A stretch of DNA of 64,000 nucleotides from Symbiodinium natans (Eukaryota; Sar; Dinophyceae; Suessiales; Symbiodiniaceae), in the NCBI GenBank assembly GCA_905221605.1, contig CAJNDS010002634.1, positions 2,096,229 to 2,160,228 of the forward strand, written 5' to 3'. Of the stretch, positions 11,473 through 21,559 are shown piece by piece (the first letter of the stretch is position 1; every line of letters starts with the position of its first letter). A program made the translations under genes and the position numbers. The notes under the pieces are model-generated. The model was given only the letters and a program-made list of their open reading frames with translations, did no database searches and had not been told where the DNA came from.

Positions 11473-11935
11473 CTACCGATCGCGAAGGCGGTTCAGGATC
11501 TTTTGCAGCTCCTGACAAGCAGGGCTCCGCTTCATGCCCTCCGGCCGAAGCTGTGCTCCGATGAGGGACAAAGCCGAATGTCCACAGAGCAGCCTGACGC
11601 AGTCGTAGAGCTCGTCCGCCTTGGCCCCCCGCAGTGAGACCTCGATGAGGAACACCGTGGTCGGCTTGGTCATGTTCTCCGTGATGGCCCGGGTTGCATG
11701 GCATCGAAGAAGTGTGACCGGCTCTTGGAAGCCGGCCTTCAACTTGGCCAGGAGCTCCACTGTCCGATCGAAGTCCATGGGAGTACGTTGCTCGTCCTTG
11801 ACCAACCTCTGAAGTGCAGGGCTCCACTTCTCTATGATCCACTGGTTCTCGGCATTGAGGCGTCCTTGGTTCCTGACCGCAGTCATTGCCGCCGGCGTGT
11901 TCTGGAGTTCTGCGAGCCTGGCCTCCATCTCCATC

Positions 11936-11987
<52 letters not shown>

Positions 11988-12468
11988 TCATCCTTACAAT
12001 GCAGTCCATAACCAAGCACCTCAGAGGAAGCCGAACCTGGTCTGGGGTGGCCTCTCGCATCTCCTGCCACCTTTTCGTTACTTTGAGGAACGGGGCAATG
12101 ATGCCCGGGGTCTGATTGGCCATGTGTAGGACAAAGGCCCGGTCTGACCGAGTGAGGTTGGAGTGGTCCTCTTGCCTGATCGCCATCTGGGCTACCAAGC
12201 GAACTGCCGTCTCCAGGTCCGCGTTGGTTTGCCTCTTGGCCGGCCGCTGTGTCCTGGTGCCTCGACTGGGTGGCGTTGCCGTAGATGCCGTACCGGTAGA
12301 GCGCGTTGACCGCGGCGACTGACTTTTCCTCCTTTTGTTGGGCGGGGTGGTAAGGAGTGGTGCTTCTGCCGTCTCCTGCATCCCCTCTAACTCCTCCTTG
12401 TTCCGTGCTGTGGCCACGCTGGGGAGCAAGTCCCAGAAGGCCTGTGCCTCTGCTGCTGCCGTCATCAT
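11473..12468 (-). CDS. LINE middle ORF with poly-Gly tract, unrecognised
   Basis: 331 codons starting ATG-ATG, with a TAG only two codons upstream, so the start is well defined. Composition is natural over most of its length: a basic Ser/Thr/Pro-rich N terminus (KRRKSQSPRSTRSTG), then helical segments (ETAVRLVAQMAIRQEDHSNL, GIIAPFLKVTKRWQEM), a run of 16 glycines, and another helical part ending LQKILNRLRDR. I do not recognise the family. It overlaps in another frame with the long reverse transcriptase/USP frame. It may be a separate ORF, or the true path of one polyprotein with two frameshifts. Confidence 0.6.
11937..11984 (+). repeat. 48-nt poly-C (minus-strand poly-G) tract
   Basis: Forty-eight consecutive C on the plus strand, inside LINE coding sequence. 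It encodes 16 Gly in every minus-strand frame, so a slip here would change frame without adding a stop. Confidence 0.98.
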
Positions 12469-14446
12469 GCGCTAGCGCAAGGGGTCTACGACTGTGAGCA
12501 GTCAGTGAAAGAGGAGCTTGGGCACTGCCGGGCCGCAGCAGAAGTTGCAACATGCATGCTTGAAAAGCAGCTGTACACTGCCTGTTATGTCCCTTTGAAG
12601 CGACAGGACACAGACAAGCCCAGCACGGTTGGCCTTTAGATGGCATGGAAAGAGCTAGACATCGAGCGCCCAGCCGCACAGCTGCACAGTGATGATCCTG
12701 CCACTCCTGCGCGTGTATGCGCTTCCAGTGTGTTTTTACGGCACGATAGTCAGCAATCCATTGGTTACACAGAGCACACCTTTGCATTAGGCGCCTGCGG
12801 AAGGAGCGTACTGTGCAGATGATGGTCCAGGCATCTGCGAAGGAAGATGATGATAGCAGGGCTCTGACATCTTGGTCCTGAAAAAGGGACCCATTGACCA
12901 AACTACAAGTTGCATCTGTCCTGACAGCCTGGCGGTCTGTGCTCTGAAGCTGAAAACGGGCCTCAGCCATTTCTCGGAGGCCTGGGCAGGCATGCTCGGC
13001 CACGTGTTGCTTGAACGGTCCCCAATGCGAAAACGACTTGCTGCAGAACCGGCATTGCGGCAGGCCTGCAACAGCGCAGGAGTGCGCATCAAGAGCAGCG
13101 CGGCCTGGCACGGCGTCTGGGTGCTTTTTGGCACGGTGTATGCGCATACCTCTGTCATCCAGAAAGTATAGGCCACACACAGGACACGCAACGCGAGTTA
13201 GTGCGGGTTCTGTTACCGGTATTACAGCTTGGGGAGAGCCATTGTTACACGTTAAGCCCTGGTAGTGGTCTGCTACAAGGTGCAGATGAGTCTCAACCCA
13301 GGTATCGGGGAAGGTTTTGGCAGTGGGCATGTGAGCCAAAGACCTGTAGCTGTCAAGAAGATTGTTACATCGTCGACTTAACAGGTAAAGGGGGTCCTTT
13401 AGGTCATGCTTCTGCAGCAGCGCCTCCGTGGAGACGCCAGTGAGGTGCACGGGACACCTGGTGATGGCTCGGACCTGTCTTACCATGGCCACTCTAAGCT
13501 CTTGTACTTCAGTCGGGGTCAAACAGCAGAGGTGCAAGCCAGTGAGAAAAACGGGCTGCAGGCATGCTCGCCAAAGCTGAACCTGTGACGCCTGGGTAAG
13601 GCAATGTTTCCCAGCAAGCAGCTTCCGCATCTGTGAGTATCGCGCTTTGGCCTGCGCAATGTTATGGCGCAGGGTGAGAGAGCCGAAATTACCATACGTC
13701 ACTTCCATGCCCAGATACCTAAAAGACGTGCAAAGAGGGATAAGAAAGGGTTTAAAGCTTCCAAAACCCGGATGCGGTACGCGAAGGTGTGGCTTGTTCT
13801 GTATGATGGTGACATACTGCTTGCGTAGGGATCGCGCTTTGGGGCCGTGCATCAAGAGGAGGCACTTGGATTTGCCTGGGTTGACTTGGAGTCGCATTTC
13901 TGCAAGAAGGGCAAGAAAAGCACCCAGCTGAGTGACAGCGTGGTGCAGGTCTTTCTCAGCAGTCAGCATCCAAGACACATGGTTATCGTCTGCGAATAGC
14001 GTTATTCCTGCAGTTGTTGCAGCCGATAAGCATTCGCTTATTCGTCGATACAGATAGCAGGAGTAACATATCCAAAGCGTTGGTGCCAACGTGCACCCTT
14101 GCCTTATCCCGTTCGTAGTGCGGGTGCTAGCCTGCTCCGAGCCTTGAGTGAGGTTGTACTCGCAAGAAGCATGGAGGGCTAATATGACACTTACGATGTC
14201 CTCTGAGATCCCTGCATCTCGGAGCGCCATGCCGAGCATACTTCGGTCGGCTAAATCAAAGGCCTTGGATAAATCCAGACTAACTTGTAGTCCACCTACA
14301 ATGTCATGTTCCCTGTCTGGCCTAACCCCTGAGTTGGAGAACACGGCATAAGGCGAAATCCATGGTTTGGTGGGCAATATACACGTACTGGGGGACGTCC
14401 GCAGCATACCTATCCACATACGGGAGGATTTTGTGTTTGAGAACAC
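12469..14446 (-). CDS. LINE reverse transcriptase with C2H2 zinc fingers
   Basis: This continues the polymerase after the frameshift. Reverse transcriptase motifs in order: SLDLSKAFDLAD (motif A Asp, near 14.28 kb), GIRQGCTLAPTLW (motif B), and LFADDNHV (motif C, FADD, near 13.99 kb). The connection region follows. Then come three C2H2-like fingers between about 13.2 and 12.7 kb: CPVCGLYF...H, CRFCSKSF...H...H, CALCNQWI...H....H. The same frame stays open without a stop down to 10538 (1302 codons in total). Between about 12.47 and 11.46 kb, however, its translation is Gly/Pro/Arg-rich and looks out of frame compared with the overlapping ORF at 11473-12468. Confidence 0.85.
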
Positions 14447-16529
14447 ATGCCATGGTGCGTGCTTCCACTGGCAAGAGACAGATGGGCCTCAAAGACCCCG
14501 GCGTGGTGGGAGGCTTGCCAGGTTTGGGGAGCCAGACCAGGTGACCTGAGCACCAAGTGTCAGGCAGAATAGGCGGGTGCCCCCCTGGCAGTATTTGCTT
14601 GACACTGTCTGTTATCAACGGTGCAACAATATTGCCCGCAGCCTGCCACGCAGTCACAGAGGCATGTCCTGGGGGGACTGCCTTGCACGGGGTGAGATGA
14701 TTTAGGGCACGAAGGTACTCGTCCTTGGTGCAGTGAAAGGCCTCACAAAGAGTGGAGAGGTCAGGCCGAGCGTCAGCCTGAGCAAAAGTGGCTTGGCTGT
14801 AGGCTTGAAGTTGTGCGAGTTGGGCCTTTGGGCTTATGAGATGCCCCTCTGTGTTGCGCAACTGAATGCGCTGGCGCGGTTGCTTGCGCGCTAGTTGCTT
14901 GACAACGCGAAAGAGCCCATGATGGTCACCCTTGTGCTGGGTCTGCGCCTGCTGGATATAGTGCTCGTAGCGTTGCTTGCGAGCTTGACGACTAGCCTTG
15001 CGGGAGGCCCGAACAAGTCGCTGTAGTTTGGCCGCGTTGAGCCATTCCTTAAGGACAGCATGCCCGCGCCGAATGGTGCGTGCTCGGAGCGCTTGTCTCG
15101 CCTGCCAAACAGTGTGTATGGCAGCTTTGACGTCCGGGTGGGACTCAGTAGGACGGGGTCTGACGCGAACCGGGGGAGGAAAGAACTTGAGGCTGGCTTG
15201 GTATATCAGAGTATCAAGCTGCTTTCTATCTGTGCCCGGAGACTGCTGGATACTCTGCGCGATGTAAGCTCTGTATTCCTGCATGATGGGTTGTTTCTGC
15301 TTGATGGCTGCGCGCATGTCGTGCTCATCACATTTGGGCGGGGGCAGGCTGTGAGCTGGAGCACGTGAGAAGGCAGGAAGGTAGAAAATCGAGGCTAGAA
15401 CCGGCAAGTGACGTCCACCACCTCTCCAGGAGGCGACCTTGAAGGCCCGGAGGGGCGAGGCATGTTTGGCTGGGCCAGCTGCGTTAGAACTACGGGTGAT
15501 GATGTAGTCTATCTGCGAGGCAGCATTTGGTGCTTTGAACGTGTACGGCGAGCCTGAGTAGGTATTTAGCGCGCACAATGAGAACTCTTGCAGGATCCGC
15601 ATAAAGAGGGTACTGTCAGTCTCTGAACGTTTCTTCGTGGTGGGCACGGCTGTGCCGGTACAAGCTGTATTAGGCTCAAGGGTGGTATTGAAATCACCCA
15701 TGAGAACCAACATATTGCGCTGAGGCACCGCCGCAACAGCACGCCGAAGTTCATCCCAGAAGAGGCGGCGTTGTTTCAGAGTTTCTTGGACATTCTGAGG
15801 TCGCCACACAGTTTGGTATCCGTGCAAGATGTCTATGACCGAGTTTCTGACAGGGACGCGCGCATGGTGGAGACGACCCGGCACCAGAGTGCGATATTGG
15901 ATTTCGGCATCCTTGCACAGATGACTGTTGACCAGAAGGAGGAGGCCTGAGTTGCGGTCTGAGGCCGGCTCAGAAACAGCACGGTAGCCACTGATGGAAA
16001 ACTCGGTTTCACCACCCGCCGGCCAATGCGTCTCTTGGACACTAACGACGTCTGGCTTAAGGTGCTGTGGCTGCTCTGACAACCACAGTTTGAGTTCATC
16101 AAAGACTTGGGTCTGGCAGCCGCCGGCATTCCACGTCATCAAGCGCAGGCGGCGACTGTTTCCTGACTTGGGTTGCTGTGGGCCGTGATCGGCACGCCGC
16201 TCAGGGCTCAAGGCAGAGCAAGGACGACCGAGGAGGGTCTGGGTAGTGTGCAAGATACCTATGTACTCGGTAATACCCTTGAGGGCAGCGCGACGAAGGG
16301 CACGCTTGAACGCCCGCTTCTGTATCCAGCCTGGGAAAGGTACAGCTGACGTGGTCTGAGGCGCATGGACAGCAGCTGTGGGATGGATCTGCGCCAGCAA
16401 GGCTAAGCCCCCTAGAGCAAGTGAGCAGATATGAGGCCGCGGCTGTGTTTGTGCTGGGGAAGACATGGGCCTGAAAGACGCGGACAGATCGTCCGGAAAC
16501 ACGTTAAGCGCATGGTCACAAAGCTTCAC
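14322..16529 (-). CDS. LINE AP-type endonuclease and N-terminal part of reverse transcriptase
   Basis: 735 codons. From about residue 130 it carries an endonuclease/exonuclease/phosphatase domain: RLMTWNAGG, then VVSVQETHW (catalytic Glu), LVLMGDFNT (catalytic Asp-x-Asn), and SQIDYIITRS followed by GGGRHLPVLA (Asp and terminal His). This enzyme nicks target DNA to prime reverse transcription. A basic linker with a possible coiled coil (residues about 430-560) follows. The start of the reverse transcriptase is at LVWLPKPGKPP and LRPICLLPVEARTMA. The frame closes at 14322 and the reverse transcriptase continues in another frame that overlaps by about 125 nt, so there is a frameshift near 14.35 kb. 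Confidence 0.85.
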   Translation of the reverse strand: MKLCDHALNVFPDDLSASFRPMSSPAQTQPRPHICSLALGGLALLAQIHPTAAVHAPQTTSAVPFPGWIQKRAFKRALRRAALKGITEYIGILHTTQTLLGRPCSALSPERRADHGPQQPKSGNSRRLRLMTWNAGGCQTQVFDELKLWLSEQPQHLKPDVVSVQETHWPAGGETEFSISGYRAVSEPASDRNSGLLLLVNSHLCKDAEIQYRTLVPGRLHHARVPVRNSVIDILHGYQTVWRPQNVQETLKQRRLFWDELRRAVAAVPQRNMLVLMGDFNTTLEPNTACTGTAVPTTKKRSETDSTLFMRILQEFSLCALNTYSGSPYTFKAPNAASQIDYIITRSSNAAGPAKHASPLRAFKVASWRGGGRHLPVLASIFYLPAFSRAPAHSLPPPKCDEHDMRAAIKQKQPIMQEYRAYIAQSIQQSPGTDRKQLDTLIYQASLKFFPPPVRVRPRPTESHPDVKAAIHTVWQARQALRARTIRRGHAVLKEWLNAAKLQRLVRASRKASRQARKQRYEHYIQQAQTQHKGDHHGLFRVVKQLARKQPRQRIQLRNTEGHLISPKAQLAQLQAYSQATFAQADARPDLSTLCEAFHCTKDEYLRALNHLTPCKAVPPGHASVTAWQAAGNIVAPLITDSVKQILPGGHPPILPDTWCSGHLVWLPKPGKPPTTPGSLRPICLLPVEARTMACVLKHKILPYVDRYAADVPQYVYIAHQTMDFALCRVLQLRG

Positions 16530-16570
16530 TCCTTGTTGTGGAGAGATGCAAATCGTTGCATGGTGAGTTC

Positions 16571-18541
16571 CTAGGTCCCCTGTGGGAGACCTAACCCTCG
16601 TGTCTGGGGAAGGGGTATCGTGTGAGGATTTATAAGCGTGGGAATCATCCCCCCCCCCCCGGAGTTGGGACCGGGGCAGCTACAGATCGCTCGGGGTCGG
16701 ACAGTCGGCGCGGTGGGCCCGCAGAGACTGTACAAACATGAAAGGGTTCGGCAAGCAAGCGTCGGATAGACTACGCTGGTTTGAAGCCAAGGGTGGGCTG
16801 CAGGGGCAATGACAAGTGAGAAGCCATCTGGCCAAAACAACCTGCAAGAAAGAGACCCAGCTGTTTTCAGGTTCACATCATCAGGCCGTCTGTCTGGCGC
16901 GAGCGTCGCGCGCCTGAGGGCTTGAATACTTTCAGCTCGCAGTGAAGAAGACAGCTCATCTGCATCAAGCCAGCAGGGGGTCCACTGAGCTTTAAACATA
17001 ACCTGAAGGCGCCAGCGGCCAACGCAGTTACGGGCAGGGCCTGAGCTCAGCTTAGATGCGCAAGGCCAGTGGTAGCTAGGCAGTGGCCTGGCTGATTTGT
17101 CGGTCCCGACAGGACCGGGGCAGCACGCGTGACCGCATTGCCGCCAGAGGAAACCCATGTTCAGCACGGTTTGCCCTGGCTGGTAAGGCAGCAGCCAGTT
17201 AAGCACGGTCCGAACCCAGCTGTACCGAGGCGTTAAGGATTCGACACAACGACGACAACGGCGGCCCCGGCAGGTGAGCCATCGGAACCTGGCCCAAGGG
17301 TGGCTACGACATGATTTGCCGGCACAAAGACTAGCAGGAATGTAGCAAGGGGTCGCAGAACATGCTCGCTGCTCACAGTTTCGCATGTGTAGTATGTACC
17401 TCTGCGTCGGCGCTGTTACGTGGTACTGCATACATTTACTGTGAGTGCATGAGCGGAGTGCTTCAGTTGCAGCACATACGGTGGCCTCCATGGCCCGCGG
17501 AGCTGCTGCGAGCGGTTTGGCAGCCAGTGGCCGACGCTGGGCCCGTGTCAGTTGCGCTGCATATGCAAGGCTGTACGCGAGCGACGGCCTCATCCCTTCA
17601 ATGACCTCCACTACGCTGCTGGCGCAGGCAATCGCATCCATATGGCCCAGTACACTTCGCACACTGCTCAAAAGGGTAACGGTAGCTTTTTCACCTGTGG
17701 GTAGCGAAAACGGAACCCGAAAAAGTGTCCCATGTGCAACAGTCATACACACCGCGGTCAAGGTGAATACTTGTGACCTAACATGAGGCAATGCGGCACT
17801 CAGGACTGCATGAACGTTACTTGGGCTCTGTTTAAGGGGGTGAGTCCACGAGGCACCTGGCTTCGCATGACAGTGTTGCGGGGCCGTCCTGACATGTGGC
17901 ACGATGTACACAGCGGGGGTGAAAAGGAGGGGTGACCCAAGAACCAACAGTCGACTAGGGGAACCCAAGCATGGCAGGTGACTACGAGGAGTACAACCGC
18001 AACGCTGCCTTGCTAAGGTGAGCGGCCTAGTGCCTCCTACAGGCGGAAAACATGTAGGCATCATCCGCGAGGGCCTGCGTTCGACCTCGGCGTCGCCATT
18101 GCAGCGCCGGCCCATAGAAGGCAGTAAGCCAACGCAAGTTGGCCAGCCTTTTGCCTGCCACTGCCTCCCGCAAGGATGCGGCCACATATCCAGCCAGCGC
18201 AGCGCCCGTTTTCCATACGTTCCGCAGATGGTCCCCGAGCAGCTGGAAAACAGCCAAGTCGCACATGAGAGGCAGGTCGGTGGTCTGTGCAACACCACAC
18301 CATCAGAGCTTGAGTTCGGAAAGCGGCTGTCAGTACACGGCCAGCGCGACACCATGGTCCCTTGTTCACGACTCCAGCGCGGGGGCAGCCTGTGCAATGT
18401 ATCTTCGACCCACACGTTGTGTGCCAGGCGGCGCTGACGTTGTCCGAACATGTAGTCCAGCGCGTCAGAAACACAGTCCATGAGGAAGAGCCTTGCGAAC
18501 CCAAGCCTGGCATCGGCAGTTGCGAAAGCATGATCCACCAT
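16571..18541 (-). pseudogene. LINE ORF1-like region, unrecognised
   Basis: A 656-codon open frame lies just upstream of the endonuclease ORF on the same strand. Its first ~90 residues (ADARLGFARLFLMDC..., VWVEDTLHRL) look like ordinary globular protein. The rest is Cys/Arg/Pro-rich and probably partly out of frame. A parallel frame at 18027-18266 (VFQLLGDHLRNVWKTGAALAGYV) looks more natural over that interval, so at least one frameshift is likely. By position it should be the LINE's first ORF, normally a nucleic-acid-binding protein, but I see no zinc knuckle or RRM. Function is not assigned. Confidence 0.4.
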
Positions 18542-18627
18542 GTTGCGATCATCCAGCTCAGCATGCTCCAGATTGCGCCCATACTATGTGCCGAAGGTGC
18601 AGCGAAAAGGAGGTTACCCTTGCACAC

Positions 18628-19067
18628 GGCAGCAAGGGGTCACCCCCATGGCGGCGGACGATCGGAGAAAACCAACCCCAAACAAGCACCCAAAGAAGCA
18701 GCACCCCCACGAACCCCGAAGCCAGAACCCAGCCAAGAAAACAGGGGCCCGAGCGATTCGAGCCGAGACACTTCGCTCCGGTCATTCTCAACATGCTGCA
18801 AAGCAAGATGTGGCCTGTACGGAGAAAACTGACACCAGACAGCTTTTTCAGCCGCCCATACGAAAACATGACTGCGCGAGTGTGAACCAAGAAGCCCAGA
18901 TGAGCTTGCTGCAAAAGAGATGCCCTACAAGTGAGACTACCTGCCAGTACATATGCTGTGCTACGGCCCGCCCCGAGAGCCCACTTTCTTGTAACGAGGT
19001 CTTGAATGTTCTTCTGGCCAGTGCCGGTGAGACAGAGAACCCCAAAAATTGGGGTGGGTGGGTGAGG
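18628..19067. other. Junction between the LINE and DIRS-like element 1
   Basis: No recognised coding sequence. This holds the possible LINE 5' untranslated region and the left outer flank of element 1. No copy of the element 1 internal 3' sequence (19161-19240) was found here. Confidence 0.5.
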
Positions 19068-19160
19068 AAACTTGACTTTCTCGCTAGCAAGCACAACTCT
19101 AGAGCCAAAATGACGCACGAACATAGTTTATAAAACATACATGAACAAGTACATGATACG
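19068..19160 (-). repeat. Terminal direct repeat A2 of element 1
   Basis: Second copy of the 93-bp repeat. Its CGCTAGCAAGCACAACT (19082-19098) is the exact reverse complement of 19172-19188, just inside the element, making a hairpin with a ~73-nt loop. Confidence 0.95.
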
Positions 19161-19241
19161 TTCTATAAACTAGTTGTGCTTGCTAGCGGTATAGCCGGAG
19201 GCTTCAAAAGGCTGCGAGCTTCGCTCCACGCTTTATTTTTC

Positions 19242-19992
19242 TCAGGAGTGCCGGAAATCCTCACCAACGTCCACTCGAGGAAACAGCAACGATGCACAAA
19301 ACAGGTTGATGGGTGGGACCATGTTACCCCAAATTAAACTACCCAGCAACCTCGCACCGGAAAAAACCCCAAACCTAAGTGAGGTTGTTCGGCACTCCCC
19401 TGCTCCGCACAGACCATGGAAGGTGAGCCCCTTCGGGGAAGACAGAAATTTTTGGACGAGGCAACCAAAGGGCCTCGAGTGACAACCGCACTCTGTCCTT
19501 TTCAAGGCAGTCAGGGGGAACCTCATACTCAGCAGGACGAGACAAAGCATCAGCCTTGACATTGCGTTCCCCGGAAATGTGTGACACATCCAGCGTTGTT
19601 CTATGTACAGCTGCCAGCAAAGAGATCCTTTCCAGGAAAAAACAGAGGGGCCGAGAGGTGGAGAAAGAGGCATTCACCCCTGCTTCTGCACCTGTGTTGT
19701 CTGATGCGGAACGTAGCTGCAAAGGGATTCTGGCGCAAGGTAAAAGAGAAGATGTTGCCAAAATCAGCGCCCCCTGGGCGAGCGCTTCATAGCAAGCAAT
19801 ATCAAGCTGCATATCCGCTTGCACGGGAATCTCAAGGGCCCTAAAGGCACTGTAGGGAAAAGTTTCGCGAAACCAGCCCACCAATGCAGCACACCGAGCC
19901 GTGTGCACTTGCATCGGCTCGTGCCTCAAAGGATGCGTTGCCTTGAGGGCGCATGCTGCAAAATGGGCACACATGCAAAAGCCAGTGTTCAA
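19242..19992 (-). pseudogene. RNase H C-terminal part of element 1
   Basis: This continues the domain begun in the reverse transcriptase frame after a frameshift near 19.87 kb. It has ACYEALAQGALIL (catalytic Glu), LRSASDNTGAEAGVN (catalytic Asp), and VSHISGERNVKADALSRPAEY (terminal Asp in the A-D-x-L-S-R box). The frame ends at 19375; further coding to 19242 is weak. RNase H removes the RNA strand during reverse transcription. Confidence 0.8.
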
Positions 19993-21559
19993 ACAAGCCT
20001 AAAATGCGTACTGATTCGGGGCTCAATTTGCGCTTTGAACTGGATTGACTTGACACACGCATCCAAACTCGCCTGTCTGTAATGCGCACTCGATCCAAGT
20101 CAGACAATGTTGATAGATCCTGATGACGGACTGACAAAAGTGTGCTGTGGAGCGGAATTGCTGTACCTGGAGGGACCGACTTGAATTGCAGGGAATCCGT
20201 CAAGTGGTGACGAAGCTGTGGCCAAACATCTGGGGCCACCGAGTAGTTGGTAGCGGCGGGGCTGAAAAGATCATGATAGAAGGTGTACAGAAGTGACTTC
20301 ATTGTCGGGAAAAGGTGCGCCGCCCAAAGAGCCAGCCCGACAAACCTCTCCAAATCCTTACGTGAAATTTTTGGATTACGCTGAAGGTCTTGAACCATCC
20401 CCAAAAGTTTTAACCGTTTCTCCTCTGCAAGCGACACAACACCGGAGGTGTAGCAGAAACACCACCCTATCCAATGAACCCGAGAGCTGACTTGAAGTTT
20501 CTTCCAACTCAAGGGTACCCCCAGTACCTGGAGGAAGAGGCAGATCATCGCCCCTGTTGCTGGCAAGACGGCTTCCGCCTGAGAGAATAGGTAGTCGTCC
20601 ACAAACAAGTGGCCTGCATGGCTGAACCAAATCAAGATGTGCAACAACCGAAGCAGGCAGGAACCTAAGCGCCCCCACCAATGCTGCGCAAAGACCGCCC
20701 CGAATGGGGCCACGCGATAGAAGTACAAAGAATCTGCAAAAGCGAAACCTAGGAGACCCTGCTCGGACTCCTTGACAACGCATCTTTTGTGAGCACTTTT
20801 GACATCAAGAGATATGGCAGCTTGCCGCGAGCGGGTGCCCCGAAGGGGGAAACAGTGCATCACGTCCCTAACTGATGGCATATGCTGGACTTCTGGAACG
20901 TTGCAGCTTGCATTCGTGCCACACACTGAATTATCTAAGACCAACCTTTCCGAACGATTTGGCGCACGGACCACGGAGAGCTTCCCTATTGCCAGTGTAC
21001 CCGGCCATTTTGCCTTAGCTGCCTCAATGTCGCCATCAAACTTGAAACAGAAGCCCTGATCAAGTTCCTCCTGAAGCAAGGCTTGAGTCACGGACAAATC
21101 AACTGAGGCCGAGCGCCAATTCTGCATGTGGATGGAAAGTGATACATCCTCAAGGTTCTCTTTTTGATTCGGCCAAAAACAATTTGACACTGGGATATCG
21201 TTGTTGTACCCCGTGGGGACGCCTTGCAAAAGGGATTTGCAAAGACTCACATCCGGATCACCACAAAAACAGGCAAGTGCCTCAAGCGCATGCAGATGCA
21301 AGGGTTGATGCTCACGGACCTTCCATGTATTTGCATCTGTCGCCACACCTAAGCAGGAGAAGAAGTCTTTGCGCGCATCTTGCACCTCCGACGCGGTGAA
21401 AAGGGGTTCGGGATTAGGCCAAGTGGCTTTAGCAAGCAGGCGTTTGGGGCCCTGCATGTCACAAACTTTCCCCAAAAGGTATGTCCGAAGATTTTTAAGC
21501 TTGTCCTGGCACAATGGGGTACTCCAATCCCCACAAGAGTGGCGACCTGCCCCACCCAC
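19841..21559 (-). CDS. Reverse transcriptase of element 1
   Basis: 572 codons. An N-terminal linker (DKLKNLRTYLLGK, HLHALEALACF) leads to reverse transcriptase motifs: RSERLVLDNSVCGTNASCN, AISLDVKSAHKRCVV (motif A Asp), GVAPFGAVFAQHWW-like motif B (RVAPFGAVFAQHW), and LFVDDYLFS (motif C, FVDD). Thumb and connection follow. Near the end FEARADASAHGSVCCIGG is the first catalytic Asp segment of RNase H; the rest of that domain lies in the next frame. The polymerase converts element RNA to DNA in a recombinase-based, not LTR-based, cycle. Confidence 0.85.
   Translation of the reverse strand: MGGAGRHSCGDWSTPLCQDKLKNLRTYLLGKVCDMQGPKRLLAKATWPNPEPLFTASEVQDARKDFFSCLGVATDANTWKVREHQPLHLHALEALACFCGDPDVSLCKSLLQGVPTGYNNDIPVSNCFWPNQKENLEDVSLSIHMQNWRSASVDLSVTQALLQEELDQGFCFKFDGDIEAAKAKWPGTLAIGKLSVVRAPNRSERLVLDNSVCGTNASCNVPEVQHMPSVRDVMHCFPLRGTRSRQAAISLDVKSAHKRCVVKESEQGLLGFAFADSLYFYRVAPFGAVFAQHWWGRLGSCLLRLLHILIWFSHAGHLFVDDYLFSQAEAVLPATGAMICLFLQVLGVPLSWKKLQVSSRVHWIGWCFCYTSGVVSLAEEKRLKLLGMVQDLQRNPKISRKDLERFVGLALWAAHLFPTMKSLLYTFYHDLFSPAATNYSVAPDVWPQLRHHLTDSLQFKSVPPGTAIPLHSTLLSVRHQDLSTLSDLDRVRITDRRVWMRVSSQSSSKRKLSPESVRILGLFEHWLLHVCPFCSMRPQGNASFEARADASAHGSVCCIGGLVSRNFSLQCL

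Larger units (their letters stand above)
10086..18627 (-). mobile_element. LINE (non-LTR retrotransposon) with a ubiquitin-protease-like domain
   Basis: Minus-strand block reading an unrecognised ORF1-like region (about 18.6-16.6 kb), AP-type endonuclease, reverse transcriptase, C2H2-type fingers, a middle ORF, and a C-terminal USP-like domain ending at 10538. About 450 bp of 3' untranslated sequence ends near a (GA)n tract (plus-strand CT repeat at about 10087-10102), which may be the element's 3' tail. The 5' end is uncertain. Several frameshifts are present, so the copy is probably inactive. Confidence 0.8.

Noticed and set aside
11698-12129. Plus-strand poly-Pro protein
   Set aside because: Shadow of the poly-Gly tract on the opposite strand of LINE coding sequence.
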